Under the pieces are notes generated by a model that made no database searches, had not been told where the DNA came from, and saw nothing but the letters and a program-made list of their open reading frames with translations. Shown here piece by piece: positions 42,173-51,012 of a stretch of 64,000 bases of DNA. The position numbers and the translations under genes are program-made. The stretch is from assembly GCF_003368325.1 (NCBI RefSeq), contig NZ_CP031467.1, forward strand, positions 186,001 to 250,000. Direction: 5' to 3'. The DNA is from Paraburkholderia caffeinilytica. GTDB taxonomy: Bacteria > Pseudomonadota > Gammaproteobacteria > Burkholderiales > Burkholderiaceae. The stretch's first letter is position 1; each line of letters begins with the position of its first letter.

Positions 42173-42829
42173 TCAGAAGCGCATGCCGACACCCAAACCG
42201 ACCACCACCGGATCGATATTCAGCCGGCCGAGCGACTGACCGCCGAGCGTTGCGTCCGTGTGCATCCAGATCTTCTTGATGTCCGCGTTGACGAATAGCG
42301 ACTTGCTCACCTGCACGTCCACGCCCGCCTGCAACGCGGGGCCGAAACTGTGGTTGGTGATGGAGATCGGCTGACCGCCTGCGTTCAGGCCGTTGTTATA
42401 GAACAACGTGTAGTTCAGACCCGCGCCGACGTACGGACGGACACGTCCCGCGTGATTGAAGTGATATTGCAGCAGCAGCGTGGGCGGCAACACGTTCACG
42501 CCACCGAGATTGCCGAGGTTCGACGTCAACTGATGGCGCGATGTGCCGAGAATCAGCTCGACGCCGAGATAGTCGCGGATCATGTAGGTCAGATCCAGCT
42601 CCGGCACGATGGCGTTGTTGACGCCCACATTGAGCGCCGACAGCGACTGGCTGGTCTTCACGTCCGGCATGATGCTGATTGCGCGCAGACGCACCAGTAC
42701 GTCGCCGGCGTGAATGCCGCTCATCTGATCGTCGCCGGCAGCCTGCGCCGGCGAAGCCAGTGCGCCCGCGCCTAGCAGGCACCATGCGACGGCGGCGGCC
42801 TTGATTCTGTTCCTGAGCGAGTGCTTCAT
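42173..42829 (-). CDS. ompW: Outer-membrane protein OmpW
   Basis: A 218-residue eight-stranded beta-barrel. Signal peptide MKHSLRNRIKAAAVAWCLLG, cleaved near AQAAGDD; the mature start GIHAGDVLVRLRAISIMPD is typical of OmpW. The DLTYMIRDYLGVELILGTSRH strand, the GGVNVLPPTLLLQYHF strand and the terminal DPVVVGLGVGMRF (C-terminal Phe) fit the family. OmpW forms a hydrophobic channel and is often induced by stress or oxygen state. The gene is monocistronic. Confidence 0.95.
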   Translation of the reverse strand: MKHSLRNRIKAAAVAWCLLGAGALASPAQAAGDDQMSGIHAGDVLVRLRAISIMPDVKTSQSLSALNVGVNNAIVPELDLTYMIRDYLGVELILGTSRHQLTSNLGNLGGVNVLPPTLLLQYHFNHAGRVRPYVGAGLNYTLFYNNGLNAGGQPISITNHSFGPALQAGVDVQVSKSLFVNADIKKIWMHTDATLGGQSLGRLNIDPVVVGLGVGMRF

Positions 42830-42899
42830 ATGCTTCCCCGAGTGTTTGTTTGCGTGCGGGGATTGTCGAAGGTCCCGTCAGGCTTCGGGTTGACCCGCA

Positions 42900-44090
42900 T
42901 CAACCGAGCGAGAACGTCCATCGCGCTGCGACAGCGGGTCGCGTCGCGCCGGTCAGGAGCAGTTCGATCAGGTCGTGGACGCTGCGGATGGCCGTGCCGA
43001 ACGGCAAGGCTTCGCGGCCGCGAAAGAACAGACCGTTGGCCACGTCGCCGCGCAATGCCGCGGCGAGTCGCGTGTCGATGCAGAAGTGGCCGAACTTCTC
43101 GACGCCGTCGCGCCAACCGCAAACACTGAGGCATTCGAGCGCGGTCGGACAAACATGTTTGAGCGCGCCGATCTTCTCGCGGATTTTCGTTTCGTGGCGC
43201 AGATAGCGCATCAGCCACGGCGTTTTCACGGCTCGCGCGGGCAGCCCCGTCACGCTGACAAATTCGACGATGTCCTCAGGCGTCGCTTCGGCCAGCACGC
43301 GCTTGAAGTTCGGATGCGCGTCGCCTTCTTCGGTCACGGCGAATGGCGTGCCGAGCTGCACGCCGCCGGCGCCGGCGCTCAGCAGTTCGCGCACGGCTTC
43401 GTGACTATTGATGCCGCCCGCAACGATCAGGGGCACGTCTTTACGACTCAAGCCGAGCGACGCAAATACCGCATCGAGTTCTTCGAGTACGCGCAGGAAA
43501 TCGAAGCGCGGGTCGTGCAGGTCGGCGAGGTTGCTCACGCCGAGATGACCGCCTGCGTGGGCCGGATGCTCGATCACGACGGCGTCGGGCAAACGGCCTT
43601 TTTTCATCCACTTCTTCAGCACCAGCGAGACGCCGCGGCTATCGGACAGGATCGGAATCAGCGCGACGTCGTGGCCCTGGGTCATGTCAGGCAAATCGAG
43701 CGGCAAGCCCGCGCCCATGACAATCGCATCGGCGCCGCTTTCGCAGGCGACGCGCACGTACTCCGCTTGCGCGTTGACGGCCTTCATCACGTTGACGGCA
43801 ATCATGCCGCGGCCTTCGCCAAGTGCCTTGGCGGCGGCGATTTCACGCGCCAGTGCGATGAGGTTCGCCTGCTCGAGCGTGGCCCGATCAGGGGATTGCC
43901 GGCAACGCTCGATCAGATCGCGGTGATGATGGCGCAGGTCGATGCTGGCGATGGTGCCGAGCGCGCCCTCGCGGGCGACGCTGCCGGCCAGCCGGTGGGC
44001 CGAGATGCCGACGCCCATGCCGCCTTGCACGATCGGAAGCAGCGCGCGGCCGCGGATAACGAGTGGAGGGAAAGAGTGAGAGGTGAGCAT
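42900..44090 (-). CDS. Nitronate monooxygenase family (2-nitropropane dioxygenase)
   Basis: A 396-residue FMN-dependent TIM-barrel enzyme that would oxidise nitronates. Family blocks are LPIVQGGMGVGIS near the N terminus, ADAIVMGAGLPLDLP, VIEHPAHAGGHLG with the active-site His and an LIVAGGINSHEAVRELLSAGAGGVQLGT phosphate-binding motif. The extra C-terminal 80 residues (CPTALECLSVCGWRDGVEKFG) distinguish a Cys-rich subgroup; its role is unknown. Starts at 44090 ATG with weak ribosome binding site. It runs divergently to nothing and ends 71 bp before ompW. Confidence 0.87.
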   Translation of the reverse strand: MLTSHSFPPLVIRGRALLPIVQGGMGVGISAHRLAGSVAREGALGTIASIDLRHHHRDLIERCRQSPDRATLEQANLIALAREIAAAKALGEGRGMIAVNVMKAVNAQAEYVRVACESGADAIVMGAGLPLDLPDMTQGHDVALIPILSDSRGVSLVLKKWMKKGRLPDAVVIEHPAHAGGHLGVSNLADLHDPRFDFLRVLEELDAVFASLGLSRKDVPLIVAGGINSHEAVRELLSAGAGGVQLGTPFAVTEEGDAHPNFKRVLAEATPEDIVEFVSVTGLPARAVKTPWLMRYLRHETKIREKIGALKHVCPTALECLSVCGWRDGVEKFGHFCIDTRLAAALRGDVANGLFFRGREALPFGTAIRSVHDLIELLLTGATRPAVAARWTFSLG

Positions 44091-44402
44091 TGACGACCCG
44101 ATGGGTGGACTATCGAAACGGTGATAATCGGGCGTCGAACGCGGCGCGCGTTGCTTTGGGTCAATGAAGCTGCTTGTCCGTTTATTTTTGATTCAGGCTG
44201 GTTGACGTTGGTCACTTCGCGGTGAGATTGATGGTTCTTGCGTTGAGACGCTTGCGGGTTTGCGGGTGTGGGTCGGCGGGCCTGCAGGCCTGTGGCATGC
44301 GGACGGACAAATCCGGTCGGATCGCGCGACGAGCGCCATGAAAAAAGCCCGCTTCGAAGAAGCGGGCTTTGCTTGACGGCTACACCACGAAACGGGCGGT
44401 GC
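44091..44402. other. 312-bp gap with ybiT terminator
   Basis: The first part is the upstream region of the nitronate monooxygenase gene. The terminator at 44341-44370 occupies the end. No other feature is seen. Confidence 0.6.
44341..44370 (-). terminator. Intrinsic terminator of ybiT
   Basis: AAAGCCCGCTTC pairs with GAAGCGGGCTTT over a GAA loop; on the minus strand it is followed by six T residues. It lies about 30 bp past the ybiT stop. Confidence 0.93.
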
Positions 44403-45995
44403 TTATTGCACGCCCTGGCTCAGCAGGAAGTCTTCATAGTTGCCGCCGAAGTCGTTCAGCGTGCCGTTGGTCTTCACTTCGATGATCCGGTTCGCGAGGC
44501 CGCTCACGAATTCACGGTCGTGCGAGACGAAGATCAGCGTGCCTTCGAACTTGTCGAGCGCGATCTGCAGCGATTCGATCGACTCCATGTCCATGTGGTT
44601 GGTCGGCTCGTCCATCAGCAGCACGTTATGGCGGCCCAGCATCAGCTTGCCCCAGATCATGCGGCCCTTCTCGCCACCGGAGAGCACCTTGACCGACTTA
44701 CGGATGTCGTCGGCATTGAACAGCAGACGGCCGAGCGTGCCGCGCACCATCTGCTCGTCGTCGCCTTCCTGGCGGTAGCCGTCGATCCAGTCCATCAGTG
44801 TGACGTCGTTCGGAAACTCTTCATACGTATCCTGCGGCATGTAACCGACGTTCGCGTTTTCAGCCCACTTCACCGTGCCGTGATCGAGCGTGAGTTTGCC
44901 GAGCAGCGAGCGCAGCAGCGTGGTCTTGCCCGCGCCGTTCTCGCCGATGATCGCGATACGCTCGCCCGGCTGCACGCTGATGCTGAAATCGTTGAAGATC
45001 TGGCGCTCGTACTTCTTCGAGATCCTCTCGGCCACCACTGCGATGTTATGCAGCTTCTTTTCGTACTCGAAGCGAATGAACGGATTCTGCCGCGACGACG
45101 GTTTGAATTCCTCGATCTTGATCTTGTCGATCATCTTCAGACGGCTGGTCGCCTGACGCGCCTTCGACTTGTTCGCCGAGAAGCGGCGCACGAAGTCCTG
45201 CAGGTCGGCGACACGTTCCTTCGCCTTGGCATTGGCGTTCTGCTGACGCTCGCGCGCCTGCGTGCTGGCCAGCATGTAGTCGTCGTAGTTGCCCGGATAG
45301 ACCTTCAGCGTGCCGAAGTCCATGTCGGCCATGTGCGTGCAGACCTGGTTCAGAAAGTGACGATCGTGCGAGATGATGATCATCGTCGAGTTGTACTGGT
45401 TGAGCACGTCTTCCAGCCAACGGATCGAGTTGATGTCCAGGTTGTTGGTCGGTTCGTCCAGCAAGAGCACGTCCGGCTTCGAGAACAGCGCCTGCGCGAG
45501 CAGCACGCGCAGTTTCCAGCCCGGCGCGACGTTGCTCATCGGGCCATTGTGGTCCTCGATCGCGATGCCGATGCCGAGCAGCAGCTCGCCCGCGCGCGCT
45601 TCGGCGGTGTAGCCGTCGTACTCGGCGAACTTCGCCTCGAGTTCGGCGGCGTGCATGTAGTCGTCGTCGGTGGCGTCCGGATTCGCGTAGATCGCGTCGC
45701 GCTCGGTCATGGCGGCCCACATTTCCGTGTGGCCCATCATCACGACGTCGAGCACGCGCACGTCTTCGTACGCGAACTGATCCTGACGCAGCTTGCCGAG
45801 GCGGACGTTCGGTTCGAGCATCACGTTGCCGGAGCTCGGTTCCAGATCGCTACCCAGGATCTTCATGAAGGTGGATTTGCCGCAGCCGTTCGCACCGATC
45901 AGGCCGTAGCGGTTCCCTTCCCCGAATTTGACCGAGATGTTCTCGAAGAGGGGCTTTGGCCCGAATTGCATGGTGATATTGGCGGTAGACAGCAC
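44403..45995 (-). CDS. ybiT: ABC-F family ATPase YbiT
   Basis: A 530-residue soluble ABC-F protein with two nucleotide-binding domains: Walker [10 protein letters not shown] near residue 36 and GENGAGKTT near residue 350; Walker [12 protein letters not shown] and [11 protein letters not shown]; signatures NVAPGWKLR (degenerate) and LSGGEKGR. The linker between them (residues ~240-300) is charged, as in ribosome-binding ABC-F proteins. E. coli YbiT has the same length and acts at ribosomes stalled on difficult sequences. Cytoplasmic; monocistronic with its own terminator. Confidence 0.94.
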   Translation of the reverse strand: MLSTANITMQFGPKPLFENISVKFGEGNRYGLIGANGCGKSTFMKILGSDLEPSSGNVMLEPNVRLGKLRQDQFAYEDVRVLDVVMMGHTEMWAAMTERDAIYANPDATDDDYMHAAELEAKFAEYDGYTAEARAGELLLGIGIAIEDHNGPMSNVAPGWKLRVLLAQALFSKPDVLLLDEPTNNLDINSIRWLEDVLNQYNSTMIIISHDRHFLNQVCTHMADMDFGTLKVYPGNYDDYMLASTQARERQQNANAKAKERVADLQDFVRRFSANKSKARQATSRLKMIDKIKIEEFKPSSRQNPFIRFEYEKKLHNIAVVAERISKKYERQIFNDFSISVQPGERIAIIGENGAGKTTLLRSLLGKLTLDHGTVKWAENANVGYMPQDTYEEFPNDVTLMDWIDGYRQEGDDEQMVRGTLGRLLFNADDIRKSVKVLSGGEKGRMIWGKLMLGRHNVLLMDEPTNHMDMESIESLQIALDKFEGTLIFVSHDREFVSGLANRIIEVKTNGTLNDFGGNYEDFLLSQGVQ

Positions 45996-46114
45996 GGCGC
46001 GTCCTTTAAGGTGATATCGGCGAACAACCCAATATTTTAGCAGGTTATCGCGAATTCAACCCACGTGGGCACCGTGGTCGTGTGCATCGACGCCGCTATG
46101 GCGCCCGGTTCGCG

Positions 46115-46162
46115 CCTCCCCGCGTGCCTCCCCGCGTGGCTCCCCGCGTGGCTCCCCGCGTG
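46115..46162. repeat. 12-bp tandem repeat (CCTCCCCGCGTG / GCTCCCCGCGTG x4)
   Basis: Two copies of CCTCCCCGCGTG are followed by two of GCTCCCCGCGTG just past the stop of the dehydrogenase gene (46167). On the minus strand it reads CACGCGGGGAGC and lies in the 3' flank. Confidence 0.9.
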
Positions 46163-46166
46163 CTTT

Positions 46167-47135
46167 CTAGCCGCCGCGCGGCGTCTGCAGAACGTCGATG
46201 AAGGCCGACAGATCGGCGTCGCCAAGTCCCATCGCCGCGCCGAGCCGCAGCAGTTGCTGGACCGTCGACGAAACCGGCATCGGCGTGCCGGTCTCGTACG
46301 CGGTCGCGGCAACCGTGTCGACGTCCTTCTGGAATGTGCGGAAGGCGCCGATCGGGGCGAGGCCGCTTTGCGTCATGCGCGGCACGAAGGTCTGCAGCAG
46401 CACCGAATCGGCCCAGCCGCCCGCAAGGCCTTCCGTCAGTTTGGCGGCGTCGATGCCGCTGCGTTGCGCGAGGCTCACCGCCTCGGCGATCGCCGCCAGG
46501 GTCGCGGTGACGATGGTTTGATTGCACAGTTTGGTGGTTTGCCCCGCGCCGACCTCGCCCATGTGCGTGACGCGGGCCGAATACGCACCGAGGAGCGGCC
46601 TGACCGCCTCGACGTCCGCTGTGGCGCCGCCCGCCATGATCGCCAGCGTGCCCGCCGTCGCGCCCGCGACGCCGCCGGATACGGGCGCGTCGATCCAGCC
46701 GATGCCTGCGCCTGTGCCTTCCGGCTGTCGCGCTCCCCCAGCCTCGCCCCTAGCCGCGATCGCGCCTTCCCCCGCAACTGAAGCCACCGCCGCCGCGCGC
46801 TGCGCGAACGCCCTCGTCGCGGCCGGCGGAATGCTCGAGTGATCGACGATCCAGCGCACGCGTCCCGGCACGCCGGTATTCGCACTCAGCAGTCCCTCCA
46901 CACCGAACACCGTTTCTTCAACCGCCGCCGCATCCGCGACGCACAGCAGCACCGCCTCGCACCGCGAGGCCAGTTCGCGCGGCGTATCGACCACCCTGGC
47001 CCCGTCCGCCTGTAGCGCTTCCGCCTTGGCCCGCGTGCGATTCCAGACATGCACGGTATACCCCGCGCGCAGCAGATGCCGGATCATCGGCGCGCCCATC
47101 AAACCGGGACCGCAAAAACCAATTTCCACGTTCAA
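46167..47135 (-). CDS. 3-hydroxyisobutyrate dehydrogenase-family oxidoreductase with insert
   Basis: A 322-residue beta-hydroxyacid dehydrogenase (MmsB/GarR family). GFCGPGLMGAPM (6-17) is the NAD(P) Rossmann motif, DAPVSGGVAGA (149-159) the substrate motif, and the GQTTKLCNQ block contains the catalytic Lys. The protein is about 30 residues longer than usual: residues 115-144 are an Ala/Gly/Glu-rich insert (VASVAGEGAIAARGEAGG, then ARQPEGTGAG) just before the substrate motif, probably a surface loop. Context does not reveal the substrate; tartronate semialdehyde and 3-hydroxyisobutyrate are candidates. Confidence 0.87.
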   Translation of the reverse strand: MNVEIGFCGPGLMGAPMIRHLLRAGYTVHVWNRTRAKAEALQADGARVVDTPRELASRCEAVLLCVADAAAVEETVFGVEGLLSANTGVPGRVRWIVDHSSIPPAATRAFAQRAAAVASVAGEGAIAARGEAGGARQPEGTGAGIGWIDAPVSGGVAGATAGTLAIMAGGATADVEAVRPLLGAYSARVTHMGEVGAGQTTKLCNQTIVTATLAAIAEAVSLAQRSGIDAAKLTEGLAGGWADSVLLQTFVPRMTQSGLAPIGAFRTFQKDVDTVAATAYETGTPMPVSSTVQQLLRLGAAMGLGDADLSAFIDVLQTPRGG

Positions 47136-47324
47136 GCCTCGTCAGGTTTCGGATTGAGTTGCGCGGACATCATAACGGCCCCGCTTCGCCACGGCATATC
47201 GGGCACGCGATGTGCGGGATGACTCGCTCATTGACTCGATCACGTGCGAGACATGGAGGACGTCGGCGGCAATCCATTGCCTATACTTTTTTTGCACACC
47301 AACGAAGGTCAAAGGAGGAAGTTC

Positions 47325-47531
47325 ATGTCAGAACACGTCTACAAACAAATCGAACTGACCGGCTCATCGACCAAATCGATCGACGACGCAATCAGCACCG
47401 CGATTACAAAAGCGTCGAAGACGCTGCGCAATCTGCACTGGTTCGAAGTGACGTCAACGCGGGGCCAGATCGAGAACGACAAGGTCGCCTACTGGCAGGT
47501 AAGCATCAAGGTAGGCCTGCGCATCGACTAG
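47325..47531 (+). CDS. Dodecin, flavin-binding protein
   Basis: A 68-residue dodecin that assembles as a 12-mer and stores or quenches flavins. MSEHVYKQIELTGSSTKSID gives the first strand and loop; AISTAITKASKTLRNLHWFEV the helix with the flavin-stacking Trp; TRGQIENDKVAYWQVSIKVG the last strands with the GQI(E) ligand motif. AAAGGAGG at 47311-47318 is an excellent ribosome binding site and fixes the ATG. Confidence 0.95.
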   Translation: MSEHVYKQIELTGSSTKSIDDAISTAITKASKTLRNLHWFEVTSTRGQIENDKVAYWQVSIKVGLRID

Positions 47532-47569
47532 CGCATCGGTTGAAACATCTTCAACGCATAACCCGAAGC

Positions 47570-47599
47570 AAAAAAAGCTGCGTCCGTACTGGACGCAGC
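47570..47599 (-). terminator. Intrinsic terminator of the BMP-ABC operon
   Basis: GCTGCGTCC (47577-47585) pairs with GGACGCAGC (47591-47599) over GTACT. The A-run at 47570-47576 becomes a seven-T tail on the minus strand, downstream of the binding-protein gene. Confidence 0.9.
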
Positions 47600-47692
47600 G
47601 CCTTAAAGCAGCGGTTGCTGAGACCGCCGCCTGGTCGATTGTTAGCCGGCCGATCGCCGGCCGATTCGCTCGCGAAGAGCACGCCAGCCGGA

Positions 47693-48787
47693 TTACTTCG
47701 GCAGCGAGCCGTCCACGCCTTCCACGTACCAGTTCAGACGTTGCAACTCCGGATCGGTCAGCGTCTTGCCTGCCGGCACCTTCACCGCGCCGGACTGATC
47801 CTTGATCGGGCCCGTGAACACGTCCCACTTGCCGCCCGCCAGGTCATCGCGCTTCGCCGCCACCTGCTTCTGCGCATCAGCCGGAATCGCCGACGTGTTC
47901 AGGTCTTCAAGATTGACGGCCTTCTGCGGAATGCCCCACCACACCGGATCGTTCTTCCACTTGCCGTCCAGCACCTGCTGAATAGCCGCGTTGTAGTACA
48001 CGCCCCAGTGCGCGACCACCGACCCGAGGTGCGCCTCAGGACCGAACTTCTTCATGTCCGAATCCCACCCGAACGCGTGTACGTGCTTTTCCGATGCGGT
48101 CGCGAGCGTCGCGCTCGAATCGGTGTTTTGCAGCAGCACGTCGGCACCCTGGCCGATCAGCGTTTCAGCGGCCTGCTTTTCCTTGCCCGGATCGAACCAG
48201 CTGTTGATCCAGATGACCTTGGTGTGGATCTTCGGATTCACCGAACGCGCGCCGAGCGTGTACGCGTTGATGTTGCGGATCACCTCGGGAATCGGCACCG
48301 ATGCGACAAAGCCGAGCGTGTTGGTCTTCGTCACATAGCCTGCCGCGACGCCTGCCAGGTAGGCGCCCTGGTACATGCGCACGTCATAGGTGCCGAAGTT
48401 CGGCGCCTTCTTGTAGCCGGTTGCGTGCAGGAACACCGTGTCCGGGAAGTCCTTCGCGACCTTCAGTTCGAAGTCCTGATAGCCGAAGCTCGAACCGATG
48501 ATGATCTTGTTGCCCTTGTTCGCCAGATCGCGGAACACACGCTCCGAGTCGGCCGATTCCGGCACGTTCTCGATGCGGGTGATCTTGATCTTGTTGCCGA
48601 ACTTCGCTTCCGCTTCCTTGGAGCCCTGATCGTGCGCGAAGGTCCAGCCGGCGTCGCCCGGATTGCCGAGGTAGACGAACGCGACGCCCGGTGCGTCGGC
48701 CGCTTGCGCGGTTTGCGCGAGCGGCGCGGCAAGCGCCAGGGAGGCCGCGCCCCATGCGAATGCGGTCAGCAGATTTCTTCTCTTCAT
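47693..48787 (-). CDS. BMP-family nucleoside/purine-binding lipoprotein-like SBP
   Basis: A 364-residue periplasmic binding protein of the BMP (Med/PnrA) family, which bind nucleosides, nucleobases or related compounds. The signal peptide is MKRRNLLTAFAWGAASLALA; the mature domain begins GVAFVYLGNPGDAGWTFAHDQG. Other blocks are IIIGSSFGYQD and ADVLLQNTDSSATLATASEK. ATG at 48785-48787 has CAGGAGAAAAC. It lies last in a minus-strand operon ATPase-permease-permease-SBP. The neighbouring deaminase suggests purine uptake. Confidence 0.9.
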   Translation of the reverse strand: MKRRNLLTAFAWGAASLALAAPLAQTAQAADAPGVAFVYLGNPGDAGWTFAHDQGSKEAEAKFGNKIKITRIENVPESADSERVFRDLANKGNKIIIGSSFGYQDFELKVAKDFPDTVFLHATGYKKAPNFGTYDVRMYQGAYLAGVAAGYVTKTNTLGFVASVPIPEVIRNINAYTLGARSVNPKIHTKVIWINSWFDPGKEKQAAETLIGQGADVLLQNTDSSATLATASEKHVHAFGWDSDMKKFGPEAHLGSVVAHWGVYYNAAIQQVLDGKWKNDPVWWGIPQKAVNLEDLNTSAIPADAQKQVAAKRDDLAGGKWDVFTGPIKDQSGAVKVPAGKTLTDPELQRLNWYVEGVDGSLPK

Positions 48788-48854
48788 GTTTTCTCCTGTC
48801 GTGTTTGTCGATTGATTTGAAACGTGTGGTGGGTCATATGAAGCGACGAGCGTG

Positions 48855-49784
48855 TCATCCCGCCGAGAAAAACGGCTTGCCGAGCGACGCGGGCGCATTC
48901 AGACGAATCGTATTCGGGTTGCGCGAAATCAGCACGAGCACGACGACGGTCGCCACGTACGGCAGCATCGCGAGAAACTGCGTCGGCACCGGCACGCCGA
49001 TGGCCTGAGCATAGAACTGCAGGCCGGTCACGGCGCCGAACAGCAGCGCGCCGATCAGGAGACGCCCCGGGCGCCACGTCGCGAACACCACCAGCGCGAG
49101 CGCGATCCAGCCGCGGCCCGAGGTAAGCTGCTCCTGCCACAAGTGCAGGTTGACGATCGAGTAATAGCCGCCCGCGAGGCCGGCCATGCCGCCGCCGAAG
49201 GCCACCGCGCCATAACGCACGCCGACCACCGGAAAGCCGACCGAGTGCGCCACCTGCGGCGATTCGCCGACCGAGCGCAGCACGAGGCCGGCACGCGTGC
49301 GGTACAGAAACCATCCGATCACCGCGAACATCAGGAACGCGAGGTAGTCGAGCGGCGTGAGGCTGAAGAGCGCGGGGCCGAGCACCGGGATCTTCGAGAG
49401 ACCCGGAATGGTCCACGTGCCGATCGTGGCGCGCACCGCGGCCGACGTGTACGGCTTGCCGACATAGGCCGACAGGCCAATGCCGAAAATCGTCAGCGAC
49501 AGCCCCGTGGCGACCTGATTGGCGAGCATGGTCAGCGTGAGGAACGCGAACAGCAGCGACATCGCAAGACCCGCGCCGATCGCGGCGACCACGCCGAGCC
49601 ATGGGTTGCCGGTAATGGCGGTGACCGCGTAGCCGGTCACTGCGCCCATCAGCATCATGCCTTCGACGCCGAGGTTGAGAACGCCCGACTTCTCGGTGAC
49701 GAGTTCGCCCGCGCCCGCGAACATCAGCGGAATGGCGGCGGTGACGGCGCTCGAGGTGAGCGCGCTGGCTTGTTGAATATCCAT
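48855..49784 (-). CDS. ABC transporter permease (BMP/nucleoside type, NupQ-like)
   Basis: A 309-residue inner-membrane permease of the BPD_transp_2 type. It opens with an [21 protein letters not shown] helix followed by [19 protein letters not shown], the conserved family motif, and has eight or so hydrophobic segments. The [15 protein letters not shown] block lies in the ATPase-contact loop. It forms a heterodimer with the permease at 49803. Gaps of 67 bp to the binding protein and 18 bp to the other permease suit one operon. Confidence 0.92.
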   Translation of the reverse strand: MDIQQASALTSSAVTAAIPLMFAGAGELVTEKSGVLNLGVEGMMLMGAVTGYAVTAITGNPWLGVVAAIGAGLAMSLLFAFLTLTMLANQVATGLSLTIFGIGLSAYVGKPYTSAAVRATIGTWTIPGLSKIPVLGPALFSLTPLDYLAFLMFAVIGWFLYRTRAGLVLRSVGESPQVAHSVGFPVVGVRYGAVAFGGGMAGLAGGYYSIVNLHLWQEQLTSGRGWIALALVVFATWRPGRLLIGALLFGAVTGLQFYAQAIGVPVPTQFLAMLPYVATVVVLVLISRNPNTIRLNAPASLGKPFFSAG

Positions 49785-49802
49785 GGAGGTCCGGCGGGAA
49801 AA

Positions 49803-50909
49803 TCAGTGGGCTTGCGCAGCGGCGGAGCGCCGGCGCACGCGATAGTTCACGAACAGGTCGGCGCCCAGCAGGCAGAACAGCAGCAGCCCCTGGAACACGC
49901 CCGAGAGCGCCTGCGGCAATTGCATCGAGGTCTGCACCGCTTCGCCGCCGAGGTACAGCAGCGCCATCAGCAGGCTCGCGAGCACGATGCCGAGCGGATG
50001 CAGCCGCCCCACGAACACGACGATGATCGCGGTGAAACCATAGCCCGGCGACCACGTCGCCTGCAACTGGCCGATCGGACCGGCGATCTCGCCCATCCCG
50101 GCGAGGCCCGCCAGGCCGCCGCTGATCAGCAGCGACGTCCAGATGGTCTTCTTGTCGGAGAAGCCGGCGTAGCGCGCGGCGAGCGGCGCGAGACCGCCGA
50201 CATTCATCCGGTAGCCCGCGAAGCTCTTGCGCATGAACAGCCACACGCACGGAATCGCGATCAGCGTGATGAACACGGACGCATTGAGCCGCGTGCCGCG
50301 CAGCCATTTCCAATGCCAGTCGCCGGAAAAGGTCGGGTACAGCGCGTCGCCGCTGAACATCTCCGAGAGCGGGAAGTTCATGCCCTGCGGATCGCGCCAC
50401 GGGCCGCTCACCAGATAGATCAGCAACTGGGTGGCCACGTACGTAAGCATCAGGCTGACCAGAATCTCGTTGGTGTTGAAGCGGCTTTTCAGCAGCGCGG
50501 GAATCGCGGCCCACGCCATACCGCCGAGCACGCCGGCGATCATCATGGTCGGCAGGATCCACCAGCCGGTGGCCTGATCGAAATAGATCGCGACGCCGCT
50601 GGCGGCGATGCCGCCCAGGAGCATCTGCCCTTCGGCGCCGATGTTCCAGACGTTGGCGCGATAGCCGACCGCGAGGCCGAGGCCGATCAGGCACAACGGC
50701 GAAGCCTTCAGCAGCAGTTCGGACCAGCCGTTCACACTGGAGAGCGGTTCGATGAAAAACGCGTGCATGGCTGCGAGCGGATCACGGCCGACCAGGCTGA
50801 AGATCAGGAAGCCGATCGCGAGCGTAAGCAACGCGGCGATCAGCGGCACGGCAAGCTGCATCGTGCGCGAGGGCGTCGTGCGTGCTTCGAGTCGATACGG
50901 AAGAATCAT
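49803..50909 (-). CDS. ABC transporter permease (BMP/nucleoside type, NupP-like)
   Basis: A 368-residue permease with the longer N-terminal part usual in this partner. NVWNIGAEGQMLLGGIAASG is the conserved loop motif, and RYAGFSDKKTIWTSLLISGGLAGLAG the contact region. About ten hydrophobic segments. The ATG at 50907-50909; 103 bp separate it from the ATPase gene, with CTTATGTGTG repeats around 50920-50950. Confidence 0.92.
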   Translation of the reverse strand: MILPYRLEARTTPSRTMQLAVPLIAALLTLAIGFLIFSLVGRDPLAAMHAFFIEPLSSVNGWSELLLKASPLCLIGLGLAVGYRANVWNIGAEGQMLLGGIAASGVAIYFDQATGWWILPTMMIAGVLGGMAWAAIPALLKSRFNTNEILVSLMLTYVATQLLIYLVSGPWRDPQGMNFPLSEMFSGDALYPTFSGDWHWKWLRGTRLNASVFITLIAIPCVWLFMRKSFAGYRMNVGGLAPLAARYAGFSDKKTIWTSLLISGGLAGLAGMGEIAGPIGQLQATWSPGYGFTAIIVVFVGRLHPLGIVLASLLMALLYLGGEAVQTSMQLPQALSGVFQGLLLFCLLGADLFVNYRVRRRSAAAQAH

Positions 50910-51012
50910 GGGAGCGTGCGCTTATGTGTGTGCTTATCTGTGTGCTTAGGTCTGGTTCTGGTGCTTATGGTGCTTTAGCGCCGATCGGTCAGCCGATCGC
51001 GCATCGATCCGT

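Noticed and set aside
48852..50978. 708-residue open frame antisense to the two ABC permeases
   Set aside because: Composition rich in Arg/His/Ala with no domain; a shadow of the permease genes.
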